Below are positions 1 to 6,546 of a stretch of 12,360 bases of DNA, piece by piece. Position numbers and translations under genes: made by a program. Source of the DNA: Beijerinckiaceae bacterium (GTDB lineage: Bacteria > Pseudomonadota > Alphaproteobacteria > Rhizobiales > Beijerinckiaceae); contig DAIESR010000125.1 in NCBI GenBank assembly GCA_027346205.1, positions 1-12,360 of the forward strand. The letters are read 5' to 3'. Each line of letters opens with the position of its first letter. Within the stretch, counting starts at the first letter, position 1. The notes under the pieces were generated by a model. That model was not told the DNA's origin and made no database searches. It was given only the letters and a program-made list of their open reading frames with translations.

Positions 1-408
1 GACAGACGCCTGACGTTCCACCAGGGCGCGCCGTAAGGCAGCAAATGTCGCGGGCCGCACCAGCGGCGTATCAGCGAAGGCGACGAGAATATCGTCAAAC
101 CCCTCGGCGATGGCGGCTTTCGCGGCGAGCACCGCATGCGCTGTTCCGAGCGGCGCGGATTGGATGAAGATATCGGCCCCGGGAGCTGCCCGTTTCGCTT
201 CGGCGGTGACCGCCTCTTGCCCAGCGCCGACGATCACCGCGATCCGATCGGCACCAGCCGCAGCGACCGCCGCAAGCGTATGCGCGAGCATGCTGCGCCC
301 GGCAAGCTCGTGCAGCACTTTGGGTTTGCGCGAATGCATGCGCTTGCCTTCCCCCGCAGCCAGGACGATGGCAAGGCAACGACGCGGCACCGGATCGACA
401 GACGTCAT
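1..408 (-). CDS. glmU: GlmU, bifunctional UDP-GlcNAc pyrophosphorylase / GlcN-1-P acetyltransferase (N-terminal part only)
   Basis: Only the first 136 codons lie in the window; the 3' end runs off the left edge. GlmU acetylates glucosamine-1-P and uridylates the product to UDP-GlcNAc, the cytoplasmic precursor of peptidoglycan and LPS. The visible part belongs to the N-terminal uridyltransferase domain (Rossmann-like nucleotidyltransferase). It shows LAAGEGKRM at residues 16-24, PKVLHELAG at 29-37, QSAPLGTAHAV at 83-93, and DTPL at 113-116, whose Asp corresponds to the metal-binding Asp105 of the E. coli enzyme. The PKVLH and PLGTAHAV blocks separate it from MobA/MocA-type transferases. The usual GxGTRM loop reads GEGKRM here: Thr is replaced by Lys while the catalytic Arg is kept. 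The start is ATG at 408, preceded by GAGGAG about 9 nt upstream. The C-terminal left-handed beta-helix acetyltransferase domain is outside the window and cannot be confirmed. Confidence 0.9.
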   Translation of the reverse strand, partial: MTSVDPVPRRCLAIVLAAGEGKRMHSRKPKVLHELAGRSMLAHTLAAVAAAGADRIAVIVGAGQEAVTAEAKRAAPGADIFIQSAPLGTAHAVLAAKAAIAEGFDDILVAFADTPLVRPATFAALRRALVERQASV

Positions 409-769
409 GGAGAGGCGCTCCTCAGCGGCAAAAAGCTTCCCGGAATCATGGTGCCTCGGTTCTCAGCGGCTGCGACAGGATGCGGCATCACGTCTCAGAT
501 ACGCGGGTGCCCGCACAGCGAATCATACGCCTCACGCCACCCAAGTCCCGCGGCCGCGCGGTAGGATCAGCATAAACAACGACGCTGGCACCAGATACGC
601 CACGTCAACGGTGGTGGGTGAGCCCAAGAAGATACGCAACATTCTTTTTGAGGATCTCCCGCCAAAAAGTCCTCAAAAAACCATCCCGCCCTGGCGGTGA
701 ATGGGATATACACGACGAATCCCGTCGATTCCAAGCAACAGCTCCCGTGCGGGACCAGCCAGTCAATTT
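409..769. other. Intergenic region between divergent glmU and opgG
   Basis: This 361-bp gap must hold the promoters of both divergent genes. I see no convincing -35/-10 pair and no gene here. Open frames crossing it are extensions of frames antisense to glmU and lack homology or a ribosome binding site. The only clear structure is the inverted repeat at 645-679, listed separately. An in-frame ATG at 701 would lengthen opgG by 23 codons. I rejected it because those codons would put a polar, Ser/Pro-rich stretch in front of the export signal. Confidence 0.6.
645..679. repeat. Inverted repeat upstream of opgG
   Basis: TTTTTGAGGA at 645-654 is the exact reverse complement of TCCTCAAAAA at 670-679, with a 15-nt loop. 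The arms are A/T-rich at the base. In RNA this is a modest stem with a U-tract on one side, on either strand. It lies 91 bp before the opgG start and about 237 bp upstream of the glmU start. It could be a weak terminator/attenuator or a protein-binding dyad; nothing in the sequence decides between these. Confidence 0.5.
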
Positions 770-2332
770 ATGTTCGAACGCCGCGACGTGTTGAGATTGA
801 GCCTTGGCGGCCTGGCTGCCGGGGTAGATCTATCGTTTTTGCCGGGGGAGCTTGTGGCTGGCAGCGCCGAGGCGCAAGCCGCCACGACTGGGTTCGCACT
901 TGCCGAACCGACCCCATTCCATCCAAACTACGTCGCCGACGCGGCCAGGGCCGCCGCCCAGAAACCCTATAAGGCGGTGCCAAATGACCTGCCCGAGCCA
1001 TTACGCCATTTAACCTATGAACAATATGTAGGGATACGTTCCAAGCCGAGCGCCCGGATATGGGCGAATGAAAATCTGGGCTTCGCAATCGAGCCCATGC
1101 ACCGTGGGTTCATCTTTTCCTCGCCGGTCGAAATCAATCTGGTCAACCAGGGCCAGGCGCGACGGGTCATCTATGACACATCGCAATTTGATTTCGGCAA
1201 ACTTCCCATCCCCAAAATAGGCGATATCGGCTTCTCCGGCTTCCGCATATTGCTCCCGCAAAGAGAAGGCGGCTTCGACGAAATTGCCGCTTTTCAAGGC
1301 GCGAGCTTCTTTCGTGCAAAGGCACGCGGCCAGCATTTCGGCACGATGGCACGCGCCTTGTCGATCAAGACCGCCGATCCGCGCGGCGAGGAGTTTCCGG
1401 CTATCCGTACGGTTTGGATCGAACAGCCGAACCTCGCGACCAATGCGCTCGTCATTCATGCCCTCATCGATTCGGAAAGCATGACGGGCGCCTATCGCTT
1501 CACCTTGCATCCGGCCGAAGCGACGATCATTGACACCGAATGCACTTTATTCGCGCGCTCCAAGGTCGACAATTTCGGCTTGGCCACGATGAGCGCGACG
1601 GTCGTGACCGACGCCATCGACCACCGCAAGGCCGATGACGTGCGTCTCACCATTGCCGATATCGGTGGCCTGCAAATGGCGACGGGACATGGCGAGTGGC
1701 TGTGGCGGGCGGTCTCCAATCACGAGACCTTGCAGATCTCGACTTTCGTCGACGAGAATCCGCGCGGCTTCGGCTTTCTTCAGCGCGACCGGGTCTTCAA
1801 CGACTATCAGGATGATGAGCAGCATTGGGAGCTGCGGCCGTCGTTATGGATCGAACCGATCGGCGACTGGACCGCCGGCGGGGTGGAACTCATCGAAATC
1901 CCCAATGATTCGGAAGCAAATGACAATATCATCGCCTATTGGCGTCCGAGTCAGGTCCTGGCAGCGGGGAGCGAGACGGCTTTCGCCTATCGGCAATTCT
2001 GGTGCTGGAACCCACCCGAGCGCTCGGCGTTGGCGGAAGTGACGGATACGCGCTCGGGACGCGACTCGACCGGCAAGCGGCGACGCTTTCTGGTCGAATT
2101 CAAAGGAGATACACTTGGGCAGGCACTCCAGGGCGTGCCCATCAATTCGGTTCTCACCGCGACACCAGGCAACATCACTTTCATCAAGCAATATCCGTCA
2201 CAGAAGATGAAATCCTGTCGGATCTTGTTCGAACTCGATCCGGGCAATGAGACATCGAGCGAATTGCGTCTCGTGCTCGAGGCCGCGGGCAAGCCCATCA
2301 GCGAAACGTGGTTGTACCGATGGACACGCTGA
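770..2332 (+). CDS. opgG: OpgG/OpgD-family periplasmic glucan biosynthesis protein
   Basis: A 520-residue MdoG/OpgG-family protein needed in the periplasm to build or branch osmoregulated periplasmic glucans (OPG) made by OpgH. The family is 510-550 residues long, so this is full length. With the start at ATG 770 the protein begins MFERRDVLRLSLGGLAAG, a twin-arginine-type signal (E-R-R-D-V-L-R at residues 3-9, small/hydrophobic h-region) with an AQA-A-like cleavage site near residue 37. OpgD rather than OpgG of E. coli uses Tat, so in export this protein resembles OpgD, while its operon partner is OpgH. Family blocks visible include YEQYVGIRSKPSARIW, the GASFFRAKARGQHFGTMARAL stretch, GEEFPAIRTVWIEQP, GDWTAGGVELIEIP and NDNIIAYWRP. 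The ribosome binding site for 770 is poor; ATG 701 has GGCGGTGA directly before it and is the alternative start. The stop overlaps the opgH start. Confidence 0.9.
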   Translation: MFERRDVLRLSLGGLAAGVDLSFLPGELVAGSAEAQAATTGFALAEPTPFHPNYVADAARAAAQKPYKAVPNDLPEPLRHLTYEQYVGIRSKPSARIWANENLGFAIEPMHRGFIFSSPVEINLVNQGQARRVIYDTSQFDFGKLPIPKIGDIGFSGFRILLPQREGGFDEIAAFQGASFFRAKARGQHFGTMARALSIKTADPRGEEFPAIRTVWIEQPNLATNALVIHALIDSESMTGAYRFTLHPAEATIIDTECTLFARSKVDNFGLATMSATVVTDAIDHRKADDVRLTIADIGGLQMATGHGEWLWRAVSNHETLQISTFVDENPRGFGFLQRDRVFNDYQDDEQHWELRPSLWIEPIGDWTAGGVELIEIPNDSEANDNIIAYWRPSQVLAAGSETAFAYRQFWCWNPPERSALAEVTDTRSGRDSTGKRRRFLVEFKGDTLGQALQGVPINSVLTATPGNITFIKQYPSQKMKSCRILFELDPGNETSSELRLVLEAAGKPISETWLYRWTR

Positions 2333-4569
2333 CCAGTCTGCACTCAGCCCAGGCTTGTACCTCCGGCCCGGAAATCGTTCCGGCCCAGTTTCCCGGCCCC
2401 GACCGCCGGGCAGAAGTCTGGCCGGCGGCGATGCCGAGCGAGTCCCCTTTAGCCATGCCAGTCCAGAGCCTGTTCCGCTTCGATCGCGCCAAAGAACGCG
2501 GGCAGCGGCGGCCACGTTCGAGCGGCTGGAGCTGGCTCGCCCGCTTCCTCGTGTTCGGCGGCGCTCTCATGCTGACCTTTTATGGCGCCAATGAAATGTA
2601 TGAAGTCGTCTCGGTCGGCGCCGTGACCCCGCTCGAATGGGCCCTCGTCACTTTCTTCGTCCTCAATTTCTCCTGGATTTCTCTTGCTTTTTCGAGCGCG
2701 GTCGTCGGCTTCGTCTGGCTGCTTTTCGCCCGCCCCAAGCCGCCAGCGATCCCAGCCAAGCTCAAGCAACGCACCGCCATCGTGATGCCGATCTATAATG
2801 AGACGCCGGCGCGCGTGTTCGGCGCGCTGGAGGCAATCCATGCGGAAGTGGAAGCGACGGGGCATGGCGCAGCCTTCGACTGGTTTCTTCTGTCCGATAC
2901 GACCAATCCGGAAATTTTCATCGCCGAGGAACACGCCTTCATAGCGATGCGGCGGAGATTGGGCGCCGCGGCGCGGCTCTATTATCGGCACAGGCCGAAG
3001 AATATCGCCCGCAAGGCCGGCAATATCGGCGATTTCGTCAGCCGCTGGGGCGGCCGCTACGCCCATATGGTCGTGCTCGACGCCGACAGCCTGATGACCG
3101 GGGATGCGATCCTCGGCCTCGCGGCGGCGATGGAAGCCGATCCCGGTGCCGGCATCATCCAGACCCTTCCCTTGATCATCAATCGCAACACGCTCTTTGC
3201 CCGCGTGCAGCAATTCGCGGCACGGATCTATGGGCCGGTGATCGCTGCCGGCCTCACCGCCTGGATGGGCCGGGACGGCAATTATTGGGGGCATAATGCG
3301 ATCATCAGGACGGAGGCCTTCGCCGCGCATTGCGGCCTGCCCAGTCTGGCTGGCCGGCCACCTCTCGGTGGCCATATATTGAGTCATGATTTCATTGAGG
3401 CGGCGCTGATCCGGCGGGCCGGCTATGCGGTCTATATGCTGCCCGGCATCACCGGCAGTTTCGAGGAGAGCCCGCCGACATTGATCGATCTCGCGGCGCG
3501 CGACAGGCGCTGGTGCCAGGGCAATCTCCAACATATGCGGGTGCTGCCGGCGGCAGGGCTGCATTGGGCCTCGCGACAGCATTTGATCACAGGCATCATG
3601 GGCTATCTCGCTTCACCCTTGTGGCTGCTGCAACTCTTCGTCGGCATCATCCTCGTCTTCCAGGCGAGCTATATAAAGCCGGAATATTTCACCAGCGAAT
3701 TCACCTTGTTTCCCGCATTTCCGCGCTTCGACGCGGAACGATCCCTGAGCCTGTTCGCGCTCACCATGGCGATCCTTTTGGCACCAAAGCTCTTCGGTCT
3801 CGTTCTCTCGCTTCTGCACAAACCGACACGAAAGGGCTGCGGCGGCCCGATCCTTCTCGTGGTTTCGGCCTTTTTGGAAGTTGTGATGTCGGCGCTGCTC
3901 GCGCCGATCCAAATGCTGATCCAGACCGGCCATGTGACGCATTTCCTGTTCGGTTTCGACACAGGATGGAATCCGCAACGGCGCGACGATGGTTCGATCC
4001 CGTTCAGCGCGATCGTTCGTCGGCACAGATCGCATGTCGCCATGGGCGTTCTGACTTTGATCGCCGGCCTTTTGATCTCACCTTCGCTCGTGGCCTGGAT
4101 GTCTCCGACGATCATGGGGCTCGTGCTCGCGATCTTCATTTCCTGGGTCACGGGCGAACTGATTTTCGGGCTCGGCCTGCGCCGGATCGGCCTGTTGATC
4201 ACGCCCGAAGAAAAGCACAAGCCGTCAGTGGTGCGCCAAGCCAAATGGCGGGCCAAGGAACTTGCGGAACTCACGGCATCGGCCGACGGTCTGAAGAGCC
4301 TCTATGCCGATCCGGAGTTTCGCGCGATCCATGTCGCCATGTTGCCCACGGGGCCGATGCGCCACCGTGGCGACATTTCGCCCGAATGGGCGCTCGCGGA
4401 AGCCAAGCTCTTGGAAGCAGAAACAATCGACGAAGCAATCCACTGGCTGAAACCCGTCGAACGCATGACTATTTTGCTCGACGCCGTCCTGATTGCCAAA
4501 CTCATCGAACTGGCTGGGACCGCCCCGCCAGTCATCGCGACCGGCGACCCGTTGCGACAGACTGGCTAG
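2320..4569 (+). CDS. opgH: OpgH glucosyltransferase, inner-membrane glucan synthase
   Basis: A 749-residue MdoH/OpgH-type GT2 glucosyltransferase that polymerises glucose from UDP-glucose and passes the glucan across the inner membrane. Order of parts: about 70 cytoplasmic residues; hydrophobic segments near 73-95 and 105-132; the GT2 domain with TAIVMPIYNE at 152-161, metal-binding DADS at 254-257, SHDF at 355-358 and RDRRWCQGN (RxxRW) at 394-402; then hydrophobic segments between about 425 and 630; then a charged C-terminal tail. E. coli OpgH has 847 residues, with a longer N-terminus. ATG 2320 lies inside opgG, giving a 13-bp overlap in another frame, and it lacks a good Shine-Dalgarno sequence, so coupled translation is likely. 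GTG 2308 and ATG 2431 or 2455 are alternative starts. The TAG stop is the first triplet of an intergenic repeat. Confidence 0.93.
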   Translation: MDTLTSLHSAQACTSGPEIVPAQFPGPDRRAEVWPAAMPSESPLAMPVQSLFRFDRAKERGQRRPRSSGWSWLARFLVFGGALMLTFYGANEMYEVVSVGAVTPLEWALVTFFVLNFSWISLAFSSAVVGFVWLLFARPKPPAIPAKLKQRTAIVMPIYNETPARVFGALEAIHAEVEATGHGAAFDWFLLSDTTNPEIFIAEEHAFIAMRRRLGAAARLYYRHRPKNIARKAGNIGDFVSRWGGRYAHMVVLDADSLMTGDAILGLAAAMEADPGAGIIQTLPLIINRNTLFARVQQFAARIYGPVIAAGLTAWMGRDGNYWGHNAIIRTEAFAAHCGLPSLAGRPPLGGHILSHDFIEAALIRRAGYAVYMLPGITGSFEESPPTLIDLAARDRRWCQGNLQHMRVLPAAGLHWASRQHLITGIMGYLASPLWLLQLFVGIILVFQASYIKPEYFTSEFTLFPAFPRFDAERSLSLFALTMAILLAPKLFGLVLSLLHKPTRKGCGGPILLVVSAFLEVVMSALLAPIQMLIQTGHVTHFLFGFDTGWNPQRRDDGSIPFSAIVRRHRSHVAMGVLTLIAGLLISPSLVAWMSPTIMGLVLAIFISWVTGELIFGLGLRRIGLLITPEEKHKPSVVRQAKWRAKELAELTASADGLKSLYADPEFRAIHVAMLPTGPMRHRGDISPEWALAEAKLLEAETIDEAIHWLKPVERMTILLDAVLIAKLIELAGTAPPVIATGDPLRQTG

Positions 4570-4618
4570 AGTATTTTCAGCAAAAGTGGATACCGGTTTT
4601 GCGTCCAAAAATGCTCTA
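4567..4618. repeat. Rhizobiales-type dispersed hairpin repeat, copy with 'AGTGGATACCGG' loop
   Basis: The 52-bp element starts TAGAGTATTTT and ends AAAATGCTCTA, so the ends are imperfect inverted repeats. An inner pair, GCAAAA and TTTTGC, flanks the loop sequence GTGGATACCGG. From memory, sequences of this form (GCAAAAGTGGATACCGGTTTTGCG between TAGAGC/GCTCTA ends) are scattered in many Rhizobiales genomes; I cannot run the search here. The element begins exactly at the TAG stop codon of opgH. In RNA it would fold into a hairpin directly at the opgH 3' end, where it may end transcription or protect the mRNA. Confidence 0.75.
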
Positions 4619-4630
4619 ACTTTTTGAATG

Positions 4631-4676
4631 AGAGTGTTTTCCGATCGGATGATTCCATCCGATCGGAAAACACTCT
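4631..4676. terminator. Perfect 21-bp hairpin, second repeat unit after opgH
   Basis: A perfect inverted repeat: the 21-nt arms at 4631-4651 and 4656-4676 (AGAGTGTTTTCCGATCGG... and its exact complement) are separated by the 4-nt loop ATTC. It starts 12 bp after the preceding repeat ends and has the same AGAG...CTCTA ends. With no mismatch it is the strongest hairpin in the window. No run of T follows, so it is not a textbook intrinsic terminator. Its place 3' of opgH suggests transcription end or mRNA 3'-end stabilisation. A decayed relative lies at 8064-8112. Confidence 0.7.
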
Positions 4677-4682
4677 AGTATA

Positions 4683-4699
4683 TTTAGTATGATTCTAAA
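4683..4699. promoter_or_regulatory. Candidate Irr box (iron control element)
   Basis: The 17 bases TTTAGTATGATTCTAAA match the rhizobial Irr/ICE consensus TTTAGAA-N3-TTCTAAA at 13 of its 14 defined positions; the only mismatch is T for A at position 6. The two half-sites are 6/7 identical to each other as inverted repeats. Irr is the heme-responsive Fur-family regulator of iron genes in Rhizobiales and relatives. The site lies in an unusually AT-rich patch just upstream of promoter-like hexamers. The next gene to the right is the iron permease at 5356, which fits the regulator, but the distance of about 660 bp is unusual. The sequence match is direct; binding and target are inferred. Confidence 0.6.
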
Positions 4700-4714
4700 G
4701 TGTGTCTATATTAC

Positions 4715-4742
4715 TTGCAGTAAAGACTTATAGGCGTATAGT
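4715..4742 (+). promoter_or_regulatory. Possible sigma-70 promoter downstream of the Irr box
   Basis: TTGCAG (4715-4720) and TATAGT (4737-4742) are spaced by 16 bp. The -10 matches 5/6 and the -35 is weak at 3/6. An alternative -10, TATATT at 4707-4712, would place the -35 inside the Irr box. Which one is used matters: an Irr box over the -35 would favour repression, and one upstream of it could allow activation. Either would read towards the iron permease gene and leave a leader of roughly 600 nt. Confidence 0.3.
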
Positions 4743-5289
4743 AGTTATGTATTGAGAGAGGCAGCGAACCGCAGCCGAACGGCAATGCCGGATGGATGCA
4801 GCGCTTTGCGATCCGACCTTTGGTCACGCATTTCGTCTATCTGCCTGTGACGCCGTGGGGCATCAGCGTCTGCCAAGGCAGGTATCTGTTTGGGCTCAGG
4901 CCGCAGCCACCACAGACGGTCCTCGCAGCGCCAACAGCCGCAGCTCTCTGACATCAACCTTGTCCGATGGGTTTTGCTCGACGGATTTTGTAAAGGTCGA
5001 CACTTTGGGCCAGCGTGAGGATGCGGCAGAGCCGATGCGGAACGCAAGGAGGCATCGGTGCCCCTGCATAGGAAAAAATCGCACCTATATGGTGTGAAGG
5101 ATGCATATCTCGTCGGAAAGTACAGCCGCTTTCCGAGGAGCTCCGGAACATGCTCTTGCCAAGACGATCATTGCTGCTTTCGTCCGACGATGCATCGATG
5201 ATTAAGGAAAGAGCTTAGGCCACAGTCCAGGGCAGAATGCGGAAAAGTGAGAACCAGCTTTCCACACCCCGCTCCGAATTACTAGAAGC
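4743..5289. other. Long intergenic/leader region before the iron permease gene, no recognised gene
   Basis: About 550 bp without a gene I can support. Short open frames exist on both strands: plus 4792-5097 (101 codons), plus 4796-4951 (51 codons, beginning MQRFAIRPLVTHF) and minus 4745-5047 (100 codons). None has a clear ribosome binding site, a recognisable domain or convincing codon use. Small dyads include TCGCACC-TATAT-GGTGTGA at 5079-5097 (one wobble), CGGAAAG/CTTTCCG flanking an 8-nt loop near 5114-5135, and the palindrome CGATGCATCG at 5188-5197. It may be a long untranslated leader, or the remains of a decayed gene between opgH and the permease. Confidence 0.45.
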
Positions 5290-5337
5290 GATCACGTCCA
5301 TGACATTGGCGTGATTCGATCCGAAGTCATCGTGATC
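5290..5337 (+). promoter_or_regulatory. Bulged hairpin directly upstream of the iron permease RBS
   Basis: GATCACG-tcc-ATGAC (5290-5304) pairs with GTCAT-CGTGATC (5326-5337): 12 base pairs with a 3-nt bulge and a 21-nt loop. Inside the loop a second CGTGAT (5310-5315) can pair with the same left arm, so two mutually exclusive stems are possible. The structure ends 3 nt before AAGGGAAGG, the Shine-Dalgarno sequence of the GTG start at 5356. As DNA, the three ATCACG/CGTGAT half-sites could instead be an operator. Function is inferred from position only. Confidence 0.45.
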
Positions 5338-5355
5338 TAAAGGGAAGGTCCGCGC

Positions 5356-6189
5356 GTGCTCGGTGCTCTTATCATCGTCTTCCGCGAAGTGGTCGAAGCC
5401 GGTCTGATCGTCGGGATCGTTTTGGCGGTCACGCAGGCTATTCCCAAGCGAATGCCTTATATCCTCGGCGGCTTGGTCGCCGGACTTTGCGGTGCGGGTC
5501 TGGTCGCAACTTTCGCCGGCGCAATCGCGTCGACCGTTCAGGGCTCCGGTCAGGAGGTCTTCAATGCATCGATTCTGTCGCTCGCGGTGGTGATGCTGAC
5601 CTGGCACAATGTCTGGATGGCGCGGCATGGCCGCGAGATGACCGCGAGCCTGCATGACATGGGCCGCGGCCTCCGCGACGGCTCGAAGACCCTGTTTGCG
5701 CTCGCCATCGTCATCGCCGTCGCTGTCCTGCGCGAAGGCTCCGAGATCGTTCTCTTTCTCTATGGAATCGTCATTTCCGAGGGTGTGAGCGGCGCAAGCA
5801 TATTGGCCGGCGGGCTCACAGGCCTGCTGCTCGGCGTCGGTCTCGCGTTTTTCACTTTCAAAGGCCTGATCGCCATCCCGATGCGGCACTTGTTCCGCGT
5901 CACCACACTCTTGATTTCTTTCATGGCGGCGGGCATGGCGGTGCAGGCTGTCGCTTTTCTCGAGCAAGCCGATCTTGCGACGCAGCTCGACCGGGTGGTG
6001 TGGAATACTTCGGCCATCGTAGCGGACAACAGCCTTGTTGGCCGCGTCCTCCACACTTTGCTCGGCTATACGGACCAGCCGACGCAATTGCAGCTTCTCG
6101 TCTATATCGTCACGCTCGCCATCATTTTCGGCCTCATGCGTGTTTTCACACCGCCGCCGAAGCCGGTCCGGCAACTGGTGACGAGCTGA
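5356..6189 (+). CDS. FTR1-family iron permease (EfeU-like)
   Basis: A 277-residue polytopic membrane protein of the OFeT/FTR1 family, which moves iron across the inner membrane. Both family REXXE motifs are present: REVVE at residues 10-14, at the very N-terminus, and REGSE at 126-130. About seven hydrophobic segments can be counted. The length matches E. coli EfeU (276), and the C-terminal NTSAIVADNSLVGRVLHTLLGYTDQP block aligns with the EfeU C-terminal region. The GTG start at 5356 follows AGGGAAGG by 7 nt. EfeU works with periplasmic EfeO and the Tat-exported peroxidase EfeB, but neither gene is next to it here, so the permease is an orphan or its partners are elsewhere. A structured leader and a distant candidate Irr box suggest iron-linked control. 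The transported form (Fe2+ or Fe3+) cannot be told from sequence. Confidence 0.9.
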   Translation: MLGALIIVFREVVEAGLIVGIVLAVTQAIPKRMPYILGGLVAGLCGAGLVATFAGAIASTVQGSGQEVFNASILSLAVVMLTWHNVWMARHGREMTASLHDMGRGLRDGSKTLFALAIVIAVAVLREGSEIVLFLYGIVISEGVSGASILAGGLTGLLLGVGLAFFTFKGLIAIPMRHLFRVTTLLISFMAAGMAVQAVAFLEQADLATQLDRVVWNTSAIVADNSLVGRVLHTLLGYTDQPTQLQLLVYIVTLAIIFGLMRVFTPPPKPVRQLVTS

Positions 6190-6546
6190 GATGCGGGATA
6201 AAAAGGCGGATTCACGCGGCAATTCAGCGCGTAATGGCGTTTCAAAGCAGTCTATGAGGGAATGCGCCTTGCAATCCCGTTGCTTCCTATCGATATAGCA
6301 GATACAGACGCTGCAAGATTGAGACGCGTCGATTCTTCGTTCTTGGCTCCCAACCTGCGATGGGCGTACCGCCCATTGATTGCAGTGTTTCGCATGCGCG
6401 AAGAGATGCCCGCGCCGGCGCGGTAGCGAGCAGATTCGCATATTTCTTGCTTAGCAGTCTGCGACTTGGCGAGCGTTGGCAAGCGAAGCGACCACTCTCG
6501 GCCCCGATCTGGCAGCGTCTTCTGGCGGCTGCCTTTCAGGAACAAT
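6190..6546. other. Intergenic region between iron permease and RNA helicase
   Basis: This 357-bp gap holds no gene I can support. A possible promoter for the helicase is TTGCAA (6269-6274), 17 bp, GATATA (6292-6297); it is weak. A perfect 7-bp stem with a 3-nt loop, ATGGGCG-TAC-CGCCCAT, sits at 6360-6376 and would fall in the helicase 5' leader (about 240 nt if that promoter is right). Long leaders are common on cold-inducible RNA helicase genes, but there is no direct evidence for that here. No terminator-like hairpin follows the permease stop. Confidence 0.4.

Noticed and set aside
110..700. 196- and 142-codon plus-strand frames opposite glmU and into the intergenic region
   Set aside because: They run antisense to conserved GlmU motifs, have no ribosome binding site and no recognisable domain.
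2449..3582. A 377-codon minus-strand open frame opposite opgH
   Set aside because: The opgH frame has all GT2 motifs; the antisense product is low-complexity, charged and without homology.
3513..4619. A 368-codon plus-strand open frame overlapping the opgH 3' half
   Set aside because: Shifted frame of opgH; Arg/His/Pro/Asp-rich product with no motifs.
4745..5097. Overlapping ORFs of 100 codons (minus) and 101 codons (plus), and a 51-codon ORF at 4796-4951, in the opgH-permease gap
   Set aside because: No ribosome binding sites, no recognised similarity, and both strands open over the same bases. Kept only as part of the intergenic description, though a decayed gene cannot be ruled out.
5215..6441. 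A 408-codon open frame on the minus strand across the iron permease
   Set aside because: It is antisense to a clear FTR1 gene. Its translation is very rich in Asp, His, Arg and Glu with no domain, as expected of the complement of hydrophobic codons in GC-rich DNA.
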